This document shows positions 18,507-27,289 of a stretch of DNA of 64,000 nucleotides, one piece after another. Under the pieces are notes generated by a model, which saw only the letters and a program-made list of their open reading frames with translations, did no database searches and was not told the DNA's origin. The translations under genes and the position numbers were made by a program. Within the stretch, counting starts at the first letter, position 1. Each line of letters opens with the position of its first letter. The stretch spans positions 558,001 to 622,000 of the forward strand of contig OZ253471.1 in the NCBI GenBank assembly GCA_965261715.1, given 5' to 3'. The stretch comes from Bin125 sp965261715 (GTDB lineage Bacteria > Chloroflexota > Dehalococcoidia > Bin125).

Positions 18507-18917
18507 CTAGGGAAGGGGACGGATCACGGACAGGAACCGTCGCCAGCTGCGCCGCGGCGATTCCCCACATCGTTGGAAGGTTGGAATCTGATCGAGCAGC
18601 GACGATAGCTTGACGTTCTCCAAACGGCCGATCTGTTTCTTCAGCCGAGTACGTTTGACCGTGATGATCTTGTCGATCATGAGCCAACTCAGCCTGTCGA
18701 GGCCGTTTTGTTGCGTCGGCTGAACCGGCTGGCGAAAGAGCGGAGCTTCTTGAGAGTCAGGATTGCTCGTGAAGAGACAGACTGTCACCGACTCAAGAGC
18801 CGAAAAGTACTCATGTTGAAGCACGACGCCCGGTCGTCCTTTGGACGTGTAGTCGCCGCCGCCTTCTACGAACCAGATCTGACCGCAGGTCGCGGGATCC
18901 CTGGTCGATTGGTTCAT
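18507..18917 (-). CDS. MazF/PemK-family toxin
   Basis: MazF-like toxins are sequence-specific endoribonucleases. The core is CGQIWFVEGGGDY, KGRPGVVLQ, VTVCLFTSNP, APLFRQPV and LMIDKIITVKR, in the usual order of an SH3-like barrel. It has an N-terminal extension of about 12 residues and an unusual, Arg-rich C-terminal end replacing the common LVFLGLA-like helix, which might reflect a terminal frameshift. An antitoxin-like frame overlaps its 5' end. ATG 18917 is the chosen start; a TTG lies four codons upstream. Confidence 0.8.
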   Translation of the reverse strand: MNQSTRDPATCGQIWFVEGGGDYTSKGRPGVVLQHEYFSALESVTVCLFTSNPDSQEAPLFRQPVQPTQQNGLDRLSWLMIDKIITVKRTRLKKQIGRLENVKLSSLLDQIPTFQRCGESPRRSWRRFLSVIRPLP

Positions 18918-19122
18918 TAAGGCTGTCAACGAACGCTACATCCTCTGCCTCCTGCGGGCTATGAGCGATCAGCATCGATTGGCGGCGGGCTTCCACGGCG
19001 AATGCGGGGTGAGCTGGGTCGGGCAATCTTGGATCGGCTACGCGGGACCGGCGGCTGAATAGACGCGAGAACCGTTCGCGTCCACGCCGGAGGGACAGTA
19101 TCGCGTTCGGGTAAACGGCCAC
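18811..19122 (-). CDS. MazE-like antitoxin (DUF3018 type), possibly damaged
   Basis: The GTG at 19122 follows AAGGAGAG. The middle of the product (DPAHPAFAVEARRQSMLI, then EDVAFVDSLNE) matches the conserved end of DUF3018-type antitoxins that neutralise MazF. The frame continues 107 bases into the toxin gene, giving 103 residues with a basic, low-complexity tail. Natural pairs usually overlap only slightly, so a small frameshift near 18920 may have removed the original stop. The N-terminal DNA-binding part is poorly conserved. Confidence 0.5.
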   Translation of the reverse strand: MAVYPNAILSLRRGRERFSRLFSRRSRVADPRLPDPAHPAFAVEARRQSMLIAHSPQEAEDVAFVDSLNEPIDQGSRDLRSDLVRRRRRRLHVQRTTGRRAST

Positions 19123-19178
19123 TGGACTCTCCTTAACTGCCGATGCTTGTCGAACGTACGCCTGCACAAATGCCGATG

Positions 19179-19712
19179 TCAAGAAGTCCCATCGGTGTCC
19201 AGGCGCATCGGACGCTGCCAGAATCCGACATCCCAATAACGGTCGAACTTGCGACCGGCTTCCTTCCATACGCCTGTGAGCGCGTATCCGCGACTCTCGG
19301 TCAGGGCGACTGAGGCTTCGTTGGGCAGTGTGATCAGGGCGAACAATTGATGCAGTTCATCGACCTTAAGCAGTTCGTCATACAGCGCACTCCAGAGCCT
19401 GGTTCCGAGGCCGCGGCCGACCACACCCGGCAACAGGTACACGCTGGTCGCGACGCTGCTGTTGTATGCGGCCTTGGGATAGAGCGGGCTGGAATAGGAG
19501 TGGCCGACGATGCGGCCGTCCGTCTCGACGGCGACCATGACACGATACGGCCCGGTATCGGAATAGTTCGCGAACCACTGGCGCTTGGTCTCGACCGTGT
19601 GCGGCTCGGTGTCGAAGGTCGCCGGTGAGGTGAGAATGTAGTGGTTGTACAACTCGGCGAGTTGTTGCACGTCGGCGTCGACGGCTGAGCGGATCGTGAG
19701 AGCGTCGGTCAT
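19179..19712 (-). CDS. GNAT-family N-acetyltransferase
   Basis: The product resembles phosphinothricin/amino-acid N-acetyltransferases. It begins TIRSAVDADVQQLAELYNHY, carries the strand TSVYLLPGVVGRGLGTRLW with the acetyl-CoA pyrophosphate loop, and ends with KFDRYWDVGFWQR, a common ending in that subfamily. The 177-residue length is normal. ATG 19712 is preferred over an ATG six codons upstream because the conserved beta strand begins right after it. The substrate is unknown. Confidence 0.85.
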   Translation of the reverse strand: MTDALTIRSAVDADVQQLAELYNHYILTSPATFDTEPHTVETKRQWFANYSDTGPYRVMVAVETDGRIVGHSYSSPLYPKAAYNSSVATSVYLLPGVVGRGLGTRLWSALYDELLKVDELHQLFALITLPNEASVALTESRGYALTGVWKEAGRKFDRYWDVGFWQRPMRLDTDGTS

Positions 19713-19796
19713 GGGAGCATCCGTGTGCATAGAAACGCGAAACGGCGGATCCGCAGATCCGCCGTCAGCGTAAGTGAACTGCGATTGGTCGACGAA

Positions 19797-20705
19797 TTAC
19801 CCGCCGACGACGTTGCCGGCTTCGATCGCGGGTCGGAAGACGCGTTCCATTTCCTCGGCAGCGCGTTCGACCGTCCACATCTCGGTGCCGCTCAATTCGC
19901 GGATCAATTTGTACTGGCTGTAGAGTCCGATGTCGTAGCCCATCGCACGGATGACCTGGCCGTTAAGCCAGTCCGACTGATCGGAAGCCATGTAGGCGAT
20001 CGGAACCGCGACGTTGGCCGGTGAGCGGCGCGGGTCGACGATGGCCTCAGAGTCTTCGTCGAAGCCGCGGCTGCGCCGCTCCTCGGGCACCGTGTCGGTC
20101 ATCCGCGTCGATGCGCCTGGGCCGATCGCGTTCGAGGTCACGCCGTAGCGTCCGAGTGCGTTGGCGCAGCTATAGGTGAAGCCAACGATGCCGAGCTTGG
20201 CCGCGGCGTAGTTGGGCTGACCAGGAGCGCCGTGCAAGCCCGAGCCGGACGTGAAGTTAATCAGCCGGTAGTGGCCCTCGCGGTTCGCGCGCCAGTAGAT
20301 CGAGGCGTACTTCGTCGTGTTGAAGGTGCCCTTCATATGCACCGCGACGACGGCGTCCCATTCCGCTTCGGTCATGTTGAAGACCATGCGGTCGCGCAGG
20401 TTGCCGGCGACGTTGACCAGGATGTCCAGCCGACCATACTCATCCAGCGCTTGTTGGATGATGCCTTCGGCTGCGTCGTAGTCGGCGACCGAGTTGTAGT
20501 TGGCGACGGCGTCGCCGCCGGCGTCGCGGATCGCTGCGACGGTTTCGTCGGACGGGCCGGCCTCGCCGCCCGTGCCGTCAACCGCTCCGCCGAGGTCGTT
20601 GACGACGACCTGGGCCCCGTTGGCGGCAAGCAGTTTGGCGACTTCCGAACCGATCCCGCGACCGGCGCCGGTCACGATTGCGACACGATTGTCAAGCAAT
20701 GCCAT
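19797..20705 (-). CDS. SDR-family hydroxyacyl-CoA dehydrogenase-like
   Basis: Classical short-chain dehydrogenase features are present: TGAGRGIG for the cofactor, VNDLGG after strand two, NVAGNLRDR, and the NYAAAKLG active-site Tyr/Lys with Ser in FTSGSG. The VVNDLGG-DG-G pattern and the GASTRMTDTV segment resemble the dehydrogenase part of peroxisomal multifunctional enzyme type 2, which oxidises 3-hydroxyacyl-CoA. It is 302 residues, and a close paralogue lies 37 bases upstream on the same strand. Confidence 0.85.
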   Translation of the reverse strand: MALLDNRVAIVTGAGRGIGSEVAKLLAANGAQVVVNDLGGAVDGTGGEAGPSDETVAAIRDAGGDAVANYNSVADYDAAEGIIQQALDEYGRLDILVNVAGNLRDRMVFNMTEAEWDAVVAVHMKGTFNTTKYASIYWRANREGHYRLINFTSGSGLHGAPGQPNYAAAKLGIVGFTYSCANALGRYGVTSNAIGPGASTRMTDTVPEERRSRGFDEDSEAIVDPRRSPANVAVPIAYMASDQSDWLNGQVIRAMGYDIGLYSQYKLIRELSGTEMWTVERAAEEMERVFRPAIEAGNVVGG

Positions 20706-20742
20706 GATGTTGATTCCTTCCCATTGCTCCGAACAGAATCGA

Positions 20743-21651
20743 CTAACCGAAGAATCCGCCGCCGCCTGCGACGGCCGGCTTGAACAGTTCTTCCATCTGC
20801 TCGCCCGCGCCTTCGACGCTCCAGCGCTCGGTGCCGCGCACCTGGCGAATCACGGCGGGCTTGTTGAAGAGCTGCAGCTCGTACCCTGAAGCGCCGATGA
20901 TCTGACCGTTGAGCCAGTCCGACTGCTCGGAGGCCATGTAGACCAGCGGCACCGCGACGTTCGCTGGTGAGCGCTCCGGGTCTTCCTCGGTCGAGTCGCC
21001 GATGTCGCTGCCCGCGCGCCGTCGATCCTCGGGAACGGTGTCGGTCATACGGGTCGAGGCGCCCGGCGAGATCGCATTAGCGGTCGCGCCGTAGCGCGGC
21101 AGCGCGTTGGCGCAGCTATAGGTGAAGCCGACGATGCCCATCTTGGCCGCCGCGTAGTTGGGCTGGCCGGGTGCGCCGAAGATGCCGGAGACCGACGAGA
21201 AGTTGATCAGTCGGTAGTGACCCTTGCGCTCGGAGCGCCAGTGGATCGAGGCGTACTTGGCCAGGTTGAAGTGACCCTTCATGTGCACATCGACAACGGC
21301 GTCCCATTCCGCCTCGGTCATGTTGAAGACCATGCGGTCGCGCAGGATACCCGCCGTGTTGACAACGATGTCGAGGTCGCCGAAGTTGTCCAGCGCATCC
21401 TTGACGATGCTCTCGGCGGCGTTGTAGTCGGCGACCGAGGCGTAGTTGGCGACGGCTTCGCCGCCTGCGTCGCGGATGGCCGCAACCACTTCATCGGCGG
21501 GCGCCGCAGCGCCGCCGGAACCGTCAACGGCGCCACCGAGGTCGTTGACCACGATCTTCGCGCCTTGTGAAGCAAACAGCTTGGCCGTCTCGGCCCCAAT
21601 TCCACGTCCGGCGCCGGTGACAATCGCCACTCGGCCGTCAAGCATCCCCAT
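20743..21651 (-). CDS. SDR-family hydroxyacyl-CoA dehydrogenase-like, paralogue
   Basis: This protein has the same length (302 residues) and domain pattern as the next gene, and differs by scattered substitutions, so the pair arose by tandem duplication. It shows TGAGRGIG, VNDLGG, NTAGILRDR, FSSVSG and NYAAAKMG, so all catalytic residues are retained. The GAGAGGA ribosome site precedes ATG 21651. Both copies keep intact active sites, and they may form a heterodimer or act on different acyl chains. Confidence 0.85.
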   Translation of the reverse strand: MGMLDGRVAIVTGAGRGIGAETAKLFASQGAKIVVNDLGGAVDGSGGAAAPADEVVAAIRDAGGEAVANYASVADYNAAESIVKDALDNFGDLDIVVNTAGILRDRMVFNMTEAEWDAVVDVHMKGHFNLAKYASIHWRSERKGHYRLINFSSVSGIFGAPGQPNYAAAKMGIVGFTYSCANALPRYGATANAISPGASTRMTDTVPEDRRRAGSDIGDSTEEDPERSPANVAVPLVYMASEQSDWLNGQIIGASGYELQLFNKPAVIRQVRGTERWSVEGAGEQMEELFKPAVAGGGGFFG

Positions 21652-21782
21652 GTGGTGTTCCTCTCAGCCCGCAGCGCTATTTATTGAAGCTCGCGGAAAA
21701 AATTCACAGGTGGGCACAGGTTACCATCGCGCGTTCGACTTCCCCCTTGGAGGCTGTCCAGGAAGTCGTCATACCTCAAATT

Positions 21783-21933
21783 CCGTCATACCCGCGCTCC
21801 GCCGCCGGTATCTCGCTGTGCTTGGCACGAAAGTCAGGAACCTGCTGTGAGATCGAATCGGGCGCAGTTCCTCGGATGCGAGCGTCGGTGCAGCACTCGG
21901 CGAGATTGCCGCGACGGAGCGCGGCAATGACGG
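21783..21933. repeat. Family B double-hairpin repeat
   Basis: This element of about 150 bases has a left arm starting CCGTCATACCCGCGCTCCG and a right arm ending GGAGCGCGGCAATGACGG, inverted relative to each other; each arm can itself fold through CGCGCTCCGCCG-type dyads. Copies occur at 50.6 and 57.5 kb. It fills most of the 300-base gap between the SDR and ABM genes; I see nothing else there. Confidence 0.75.
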
Positions 21934-21951
21934 AGTTGATTTGGGCATCTG

Positions 21952-22311
21952 TTAGTGCCGAGGGCCGCGCCGATTCGGATCAGGCATCGAGTCAGACAAC
22001 TTGCGTGAGCCGGGCGTCTCTTCGATCACCGGCTCGAACAACCCGAGCTGGGGTGGACCCGTCAGCACGCCGGCCAGCGTGCCCTGAGCGTGACCCCTGC
22101 GGAACGCATCCGATTGCGTCCAGGCATGAAAGGCCGACACGTCTTCCCACGCCGAGTAAGAGATGTAGTCGCCGGGTTCCGCGCCGCGGAGGAGCATGAA
22201 TTGCACGAATCCCGGGACCTCCTGGAGATAGCTTTCGCGCTCTTTCCAGATCTGCTCCCACTCGGCCTCACGCTCGACAGTGACACTGAAGCGGTTCATC
22301 GCCAGATACAT
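21952..22311 (-). CDS. ABM-domain (IsdG-like) monooxygenase
   Basis: The product of 119 residues begins MYLAMNRFSV and contains WKERESYLQEVPGFVQFMLL and YSAWEDVSAFHAWTQSDAF, the typical fold elements of antibiotic-biosynthesis-monooxygenase/haem-degrading IsdG proteins. These form dimeric ferredoxin-like barrels. The Asn at residue 6 corresponds to a conserved active-site Asn in IsdG. ATG 22311 has GAGGCG upstream; the frame is open further but that part looks non-coding. A role in haem turnover is plausible, unproven. Confidence 0.82.
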   Translation of the reverse strand: MYLAMNRFSVTVEREAEWEQIWKERESYLQEVPGFVQFMLLRGAEPGDYISYSAWEDVSAFHAWTQSDAFRRGHAQGTLAGVLTGPPQLGLFEPVIEETPGSRKLSDSMPDPNRRGPRH

Positions 22312-22389
22312 GGTTCGCCTCAAATTCAGAAGAAATTCAAAGGGGTTGCGCCGTTCCGCGGATCCGCCCGGCGCATAGACTGAGTCTAA

Positions 22390-22761
22390 ATGAAGCGCCG
22401 AATCCTCCTGTTCGCATTTCTCACAGCGGCGGTAGCAGTAGCGGTCCTCCTGCGGACGGCGTCTCCCAACGACGAATCCACGACAGTCGCTCAGCCCGCC
22501 CCACTCGTGGATCAAGCGACTGCTCTCGCCCTTGTCGACGATTGTGCCATCGCGCCCGAGCAGGCGCCGCAGTTGGCCTCGTCCGACGCGGCGCAGCCCA
22601 TCCCTGTGTCGCCGCTCGCGGTCGCCGACATGGCCGTGTCGCGCACTGCCGATATCCGTGCCGAGACGGTCGCCCCCACGCCCGAAGCGACAGTCCCACG
22701 ACCACAACGTCAGTCCCTCCGCATCACGATTCGGCCCCCTCCCGCGTCATCCTCTGCGTAA
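22390..22761 (+). CDS. Putative membrane-anchored or secreted small protein
   Basis: The 123-residue product begins with a signal-anchor (KRRILLFAFLTAAVAVAVLL) and continues with a Pro/Ala/Thr-rich region lacking a recognisable fold. It contains one Cys (near residue 52). It lies 52 bases before the lipoprotein gene that opens the copper-related operon and is on the same strand, so it may belong there. I cannot assign a family, and codon bias in this GC-rich stretch is only moderately convincing. Confidence 0.42.
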   Translation: MKRRILLFAFLTAAVAVAVLLRTASPNDESTTVAQPAPLVDQATALALVDDCAIAPEQAPQLASSDAAQPIPVSPLAVADMAVSRTADIRAETVAPTPEATVPRPQRQSLRITIRPPPASSSA

Positions 22762-22812
22762 CCGCTTTCCCGGACCCTGCACGGACGAACCGTGCAGCGA
22801 AAGTGTGACTCT

Positions 22813-23349
22813 GTGAAGATGCTCTTGCCTGTGACGGCATTGCTGGCGCTCGCGATTGGGCTCAGCGCCTGCTCGGGGACGAATTCAGCCGCCATCGACC
22901 AACTCCGAGCCGACACTGCACGCGCCACTGAGGCCGCCCAGCGAGCCCAGGTGCTGGCGGCGTTGGAGCCGCTCAATCCGCTGCAATACCACCAGCTCGA
23001 CCGGATGATCCTCGAAGACCAACACATCGCCGCCGACGCCGTGATCTGGGCAACCAGGGCTCGTGAAGCGCTGGCATGGGTCGACTGGCCGCACGAGCTC
23101 CAGGACCACGTCAAGCAATACGCCGAGTGGCTTGATGCGCTGCTCGCCAGGTTCCGCGAAGACGATGCGATCTCTGCCTCGGAGCCGTCCAAGATCGTTC
23201 ACGCGCTGGCCCATACCTTCGAGGCGACGCTCGAAGCCTGGCTCAACAATGAATCCCTCCCTGCCGTTCCGGCTCTAGCCGGACTGGAGCCTCCGATGCA
23301 CAGCGATAGTCATAACGACAATGGCCAAGTCGACGAACACAGCGAATAA
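22813..23349 (+). CDS. Lipoprotein in copper-related operon
   Basis: The N-terminus (KMLLPVTALLALAIGLSACSG) is a lipoprotein signal with lipobox LSAC. The mature part of about 155 residues is predicted helical, with a His-containing region (LNPLQYHQLDRM) and a His-rich end. The start could be GTG 22792, GTG 22813 or ATG 22819; 22813 gives a normal signal peptide. It overlaps the following CopC-like gene by 29 bases, so the two are translationally coupled. The family is unknown; a metal-related role is inferred only from context. Confidence 0.65.
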   Translation: MKMLLPVTALLALAIGLSACSGTNSAAIDQLRADTARATEAAQRAQVLAALEPLNPLQYHQLDRMILEDQHIAADAVIWATRAREALAWVDWPHELQDHVKQYAEWLDALLARFREDDAISASEPSKIVHALAHTFEATLEAWLNNESLPAVPALAGLEPPMHSDSHNDNGQVDEHSE

Positions 23350-23995
23350 GTGGCGTCTGCTCGCAGCGCTCGTACTGGGAGCGGCCGCCTGCTGGTTGCT
23401 CGCGCCTAGTGCGTCGGCGCATGCCGCGTTTGAGTCGTCCAACCCGGGGTTTGCCGAAATCCTCGCGGAGTCTCCATCCGAGATCAGCGTCCGTTTCACC
23501 CAGGAGCTATTTCGTCGAGAAGGCGCGAATTCGCTCGAATTGCAACAGGTCCACGGCGATGTCGTAGACGAATGGGATCTGCCGGGAACGGAAATCAGCA
23601 ACGATGATCGTCATGTGATGCGACTCACCGTTGACGTCGAGCTGCCTCCAGGTCGATATCTCGTGTCCTGGAGAAACCTGTCCGCAGAGGATGGGGATTC
23701 GGATTCCGGACTCTATCCGTTCTACGTGTCGAAAGGACCGACGGCAGAGGAGAGCGAATCGGATCGCCAACTCGCTGCGGAGCTGCTGATCACCTATCCA
23801 GGCGACGAGGTCGAGCAATCGGAGTCTGAGGTCGCGAGTCCCACAGCACCTCCGATTGTCGTGAGAGCCGAGTCGCCGAGCGATGCGAGTCTCGGTGTTG
23901 GACCAGTTATCTGGTTCATCGTCGGCATCGTTGCCGCGCTCACACTCTTGGCGACCCTGATACTCCACCGAATCAACCGCAGGCAAGTCGAATGA
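23321..23995 (+). CDS. CopC-domain periplasmic protein with C-terminal anchor
   Basis: After a signal peptide ending ASA, the mature protein begins HAAFESSNPGFAEIL, the CopC copper-binding N-terminal pattern with His34 first. The CopC beta-barrel continues to about residue 137, where the canonical DGH copper motif reads Asp124-Gly-Asp126, so one usual Cu(II) ligand is absent. A Ser/Glu/Pro linker follows, then one C-terminal membrane helix (VIWFIVGIVAALTLLATLIL). Its stop overlaps the next start as ATGA. Confidence 0.85.
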   Translation: MAKSTNTANKWRLLAALVLGAAACWLLAPSASAHAAFESSNPGFAEILAESPSEISVRFTQELFRREGANSLELQQVHGDVVDEWDLPGTEISNDDRHVMRLTVDVELPPGRYLVSWRNLSAEDGDSDSGLYPFYVSKGPTAEESESDRQLAAELLITYPGDEVEQSESEVASPTAPPIVVRAESPSDASLGVGPVIWFIVGIVAALTLLATLILHRINRRQVE

Positions 23996-25002
23996 GCCTG
24001 CGATCTGTCACGCTGTCGCTGTTCGCGCTGGCAACCCTGTTCGCGGCATGCGGCGGAGGCGGTGACACAGACGTCGAGCGACGAATCCCCGCTCCGGGGA
24101 CCTTCATCTTCACGCAAGGCGTCGACCTGTGGATCCAGGACGAACAGGGCGCCCGACTCCTCATCGCTGCCGGACAGGATCAACAGCTCCTGCAACCTGC
24201 AATCTCGCCCGACGGCACGCGCGTGGCATACATCGTCTTCCAACTGACCCAGGCTGAAGGCGCGACGATCGGCGCCGATCTTGCCATCGCGGCTCTCGAC
24301 GATCCCAAACAAGAGATCGTCGTTCAACATGCGCGACAAGCAGAGTTTGTCTGGAATCCGCGCTGGACGCCCGATGGCGGATCGCTCATCTTCACACACG
24401 AACCGGGCGAGCTGCTGATCCGGGTCGCACGGCTCGATCTGCAGCGTCGCGAGGTGGAAATCGTGCGCGAAGACGCGCGAGACGCTGATATCTCGCGGGA
24501 CGGCGCCATGCTCGTCTTCGTCAACGCCCCGTACAGCGGCGATCCACACCTCGTTGTGCGGGATCTGATGGACGGCTCGGAGACCGTGCTCGATCCGGAC
24601 CGGGAATGGCAACCGAGACCCTTCCGCATTCCTCGTTTCATGCCGGACGGAGACGCCGTCGTCTTCACGGCGGGACAGTTCCTGCCCCAGGTGTCCACCA
24701 AGGTTCTCGGTTTCAACGGACCTGAGGACATCTGGCTGGTCGATCTCGACACTCTCCAGCTACTTCAGATCGCCGCGATTGGCGAGGACCAACCCGATTT
24801 CGCGCTATCCGACGACGGACGCCATGTGCTCGTGATGGGAGCATTCGGCATCTATCTCGTCGCCACAGATGCTGCCGATCCGCCCTACGCCATTGCACCG
24901 GGCGAGTTTCACGGCGGCGTCGATTGGGTCGGCAGCGTCGGTGAAGAGGAGTGGGCAAGGATTCGCGAGTCTGTCTTCGAGGTTCAGGACTCCTCGCGAT
25001 GA
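23992..25002 (+). CDS. TolB/WD40-like beta-propeller lipoprotein
   Basis: The N-terminus is a lipoprotein signal (LFALATLFAACGGGG). The mature protein shows repeated propeller blades with the TolB-type SPDGTRVAY, TPDGGSLIF, SRDGAMLVF, MPDGDAVVF and SDDGRHVLV motifs. It is probably an extracytoplasmic scaffold or sensor. It is joined to the copper proteins on both sides by ATGA overlaps, so it is made with them. The partner is unknown. Confidence 0.85.
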   Translation: MSLRSVTLSLFALATLFAACGGGGDTDVERRIPAPGTFIFTQGVDLWIQDEQGARLLIAAGQDQQLLQPAISPDGTRVAYIVFQLTQAEGATIGADLAIAALDDPKQEIVVQHARQAEFVWNPRWTPDGGSLIFTHEPGELLIRVARLDLQRREVEIVREDARDADISRDGAMLVFVNAPYSGDPHLVVRDLMDGSETVLDPDREWQPRPFRIPRFMPDGDAVVFTAGQFLPQVSTKVLGFNGPEDIWLVDLDTLQLLQIAAIGEDQPDFALSDDGRHVLVMGAFGIYLVATDAADPPYAIAPGEFHGGVDWVGSVGEEEWARIRESVFEVQDSSR

Positions 25003-27200
25003 AACGCCCGGGCTTGCTCGCTCTGGTGGCGGCGGCGTCAATCGCCGTGATGCTCGTGTTCTCCGGCCATGCCGAGGCCCACGCGCTCCTCTCGCGCGCC
25101 GACCCGCCGATCAACGCCTCGCTGCGCGAGTCGCCGACGCGGATCACCCTGTTCATGACCGAGCGACTGCAGCGCAGCCACAGCTCGGTGAGGATTCTCG
25201 ATAGCTCCGCTCAGCGCCGCGAAATCGGCGAAACCGAGTTCTCCGACGCCGTGCCGACACAGATGAGTGTCCGCGTACTGCGACTCGATCCCGGCGTCTA
25301 CACCGTGGTCTGGGAGACGCTATCCGAGGTAGATGGTCATACGTGGACCGGCTCGTACGTGTTCTCGGTGCTGAATCCCGACGGATCGGCTCCCGCAGGC
25401 AGCGGCGTGACCGTCGACCTCAATCGTCCCGGCCCACCGGTTGCGGCCGACGCCGTCGTGAAGGCAGTTGGACTAACGGCCCTGGTGCTCTTTGTTGGCG
25501 CGGTGGCGATGTCGTTCATCCTGCGACCCTCGCCGCTATCGACGCTCCTGCCACTGATTGCCACGACCGTCGTGATCGGCGTCGCAACAACAGGCTACGA
25601 AGCAATCGCGGGAGCGCTGCGTTTGGGCGACGTGGGCTTTCTCGGAGATGTCCTCTTCGACACGCGCAATGGACTCTGGCTCCAGCAGCGCTGGTACACG
25701 CTTGTTGTCGCGGCGCTGGCGCTGAGCTTGCGCTTCATCCGTCCGGCGGCGCTCAACGACCTCAGATTGCGCTCGCTCCTGTTCGTGCTGGCTATTGTCT
25801 GGCTGGCGTCCACTTCCGCGATCTCGCACGGCGCGGCCGTCGGCTCAGGCTGGATCTGGGGCACGCTGTTTGATGCATTGCATCTGTCAGCCGCTGCGAT
25901 CTGGATCGGTGGTCTCGTCAGCCTGCTCCTGACCCTCAGAACACACCCGGACCACCGCGTTGAGATGGTCCGGCGATTCTCCATTGTGGCCGCCGCAACT
26001 GTGCCAATCCTCGCCGCGGCTGGCCTGCTCTCGGCATTGATCCAGATTCCACAGGTCGATGGCATCTTCGAGACCGATTGGGGCCTGGCGTTCCTGGTCA
26101 AGATCGGTGTCCTGATTGCGCTCTTCGCTGCCGCCGGCGCAAACGCGTTCCTGTTGCGACCCCGCGACGCTGCGTCGGACGGCCGTAACAACGTGCTCAA
26201 AGAGCGTTTCGCGCGGCTCATGCGCGTTGAAGCCGTGTTGGGTCTGGCGGTGATCGCCGCCTCCGCCGCATTGACCCAACTGCCATCGCCGGCCAGCGCT
26301 CAGCCCGATGTCGAGCAGAAGGACAACACGGTCGTCGAAACCGTGGCTCGCGGCGACATCGTCGCGTCGCTGGAGATCTCGCCCAATCTGGTCGGATTCA
26401 ACACATGGACCGCGACGATCGATGGTCCGCAGGACAACCCGGTAGAAGATCTGTTGCTGCGCTTCCGCTACCAGGACCCGAGCGTCGGGCCGGTCACGGT
26501 GGCGGCTGAATCTGTTGGCGATGGACACTTCCGACTTGAGGGCGCGTACTTCGGTCTGCCCGGCGAGTGGACCATCGAGATGGAGATGCGTCGGGCGTCG
26601 GGCGACGATCTCGTCGTCGCTCTCCTGAGCGACGTGGAATCCAGCTTCCAGGCGTCGCCGTTTGCCGTCGATAGCGGTGGCGCGCTGGGATTGCCGCTGA
26701 CGCAAATGGATTGGAACGGCGTCGGCGCGCTGTGGGCGTTCGTGATTGGCGGATTGGCCTGGATCAATCGCCCTCGCCTTCGTTCCGCGTTCGGACCGCG
26801 AGCCGCCGACGGCGCGTTCGTGATGGGCTTGCTCGGCCTCATTCTGGCGGTCGTGCTGCTGACCGGCTTGCATGTCGAGCCCGGTCGAACCTTGGCCAAT
26901 CCGGTCCAGCAAACGGCCGATTCCGTGCAGCGGGGATCGGCATTGTTCGCCGCCAATTGCGTGTCCTGTCACGGAGATACCGGCGCCGGCGACGGTCCGT
27001 TGGCCGATTCCTTGCCAGCCCCTCCGGCCAACTTCACGGTGCATGTCCCATTCCATCCGGACGGGGTGCTCTTTGCCTGGATCACGGACGGGATTCGCGG
27101 TACCGGGATGCCCGCCTGGTCACCGCAACTCTCGGACCAGGAGCGCTGGGATCTGGTCAACTTCTTGCGGGACAACTTCGATGTTCCCGTCCCTCAGTGA
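24999..27200 (+). CDS. CopC-CopD-cytochrome c fusion protein
   Basis: In 733 residues the order is signal peptide (1-27), CopC domain (about 28-125, with His28 after the cleavage site and DGH at 112-114), CopD multi-helix membrane domain (about 150-430), a FixH/YtkA-like extracytoplasmic domain (about 440-560), further helices, and a C-terminal class I cytochrome c domain. The haem site is CVSCH (654-658), with Met704 in GTGMPAW as axial ligand. CopCD proteins move copper across the inner membrane, and the haem adds a redox function. ATG 24999 overlaps the upstream stop by four bases. Confidence 0.88.
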   Translation: MKRPGLLALVAAASIAVMLVFSGHAEAHALLSRADPPINASLRESPTRITLFMTERLQRSHSSVRILDSSAQRREIGETEFSDAVPTQMSVRVLRLDPGVYTVVWETLSEVDGHTWTGSYVFSVLNPDGSAPAGSGVTVDLNRPGPPVAADAVVKAVGLTALVLFVGAVAMSFILRPSPLSTLLPLIATTVVIGVATTGYEAIAGALRLGDVGFLGDVLFDTRNGLWLQQRWYTLVVAALALSLRFIRPAALNDLRLRSLLFVLAIVWLASTSAISHGAAVGSGWIWGTLFDALHLSAAAIWIGGLVSLLLTLRTHPDHRVEMVRRFSIVAAATVPILAAAGLLSALIQIPQVDGIFETDWGLAFLVKIGVLIALFAAAGANAFLLRPRDAASDGRNNVLKERFARLMRVEAVLGLAVIAASAALTQLPSPASAQPDVEQKDNTVVETVARGDIVASLEISPNLVGFNTWTATIDGPQDNPVEDLLLRFRYQDPSVGPVTVAAESVGDGHFRLEGAYFGLPGEWTIEMEMRRASGDDLVVALLSDVESSFQASPFAVDSGGALGLPLTQMDWNGVGALWAFVIGGLAWINRPRLRSAFGPRAADGAFVMGLLGLILAVVLLTGLHVEPGRTLANPVQQTADSVQRGSALFAANCVSCHGDTGAGDGPLADSLPAPPANFTVHVPFHPDGVLFAWITDGIRGTGMPAWSPQLSDQERWDLVNFLRDNFDVPVPQ

Positions 27201-27289
27201 ACTCTGGCTAGCTGGTACGCTGGAGCCAACCGATCCAGACGGACGCTGCTCGAATCCTGGGCTGCGCTGTCCCCTGACAGGAACAGATC

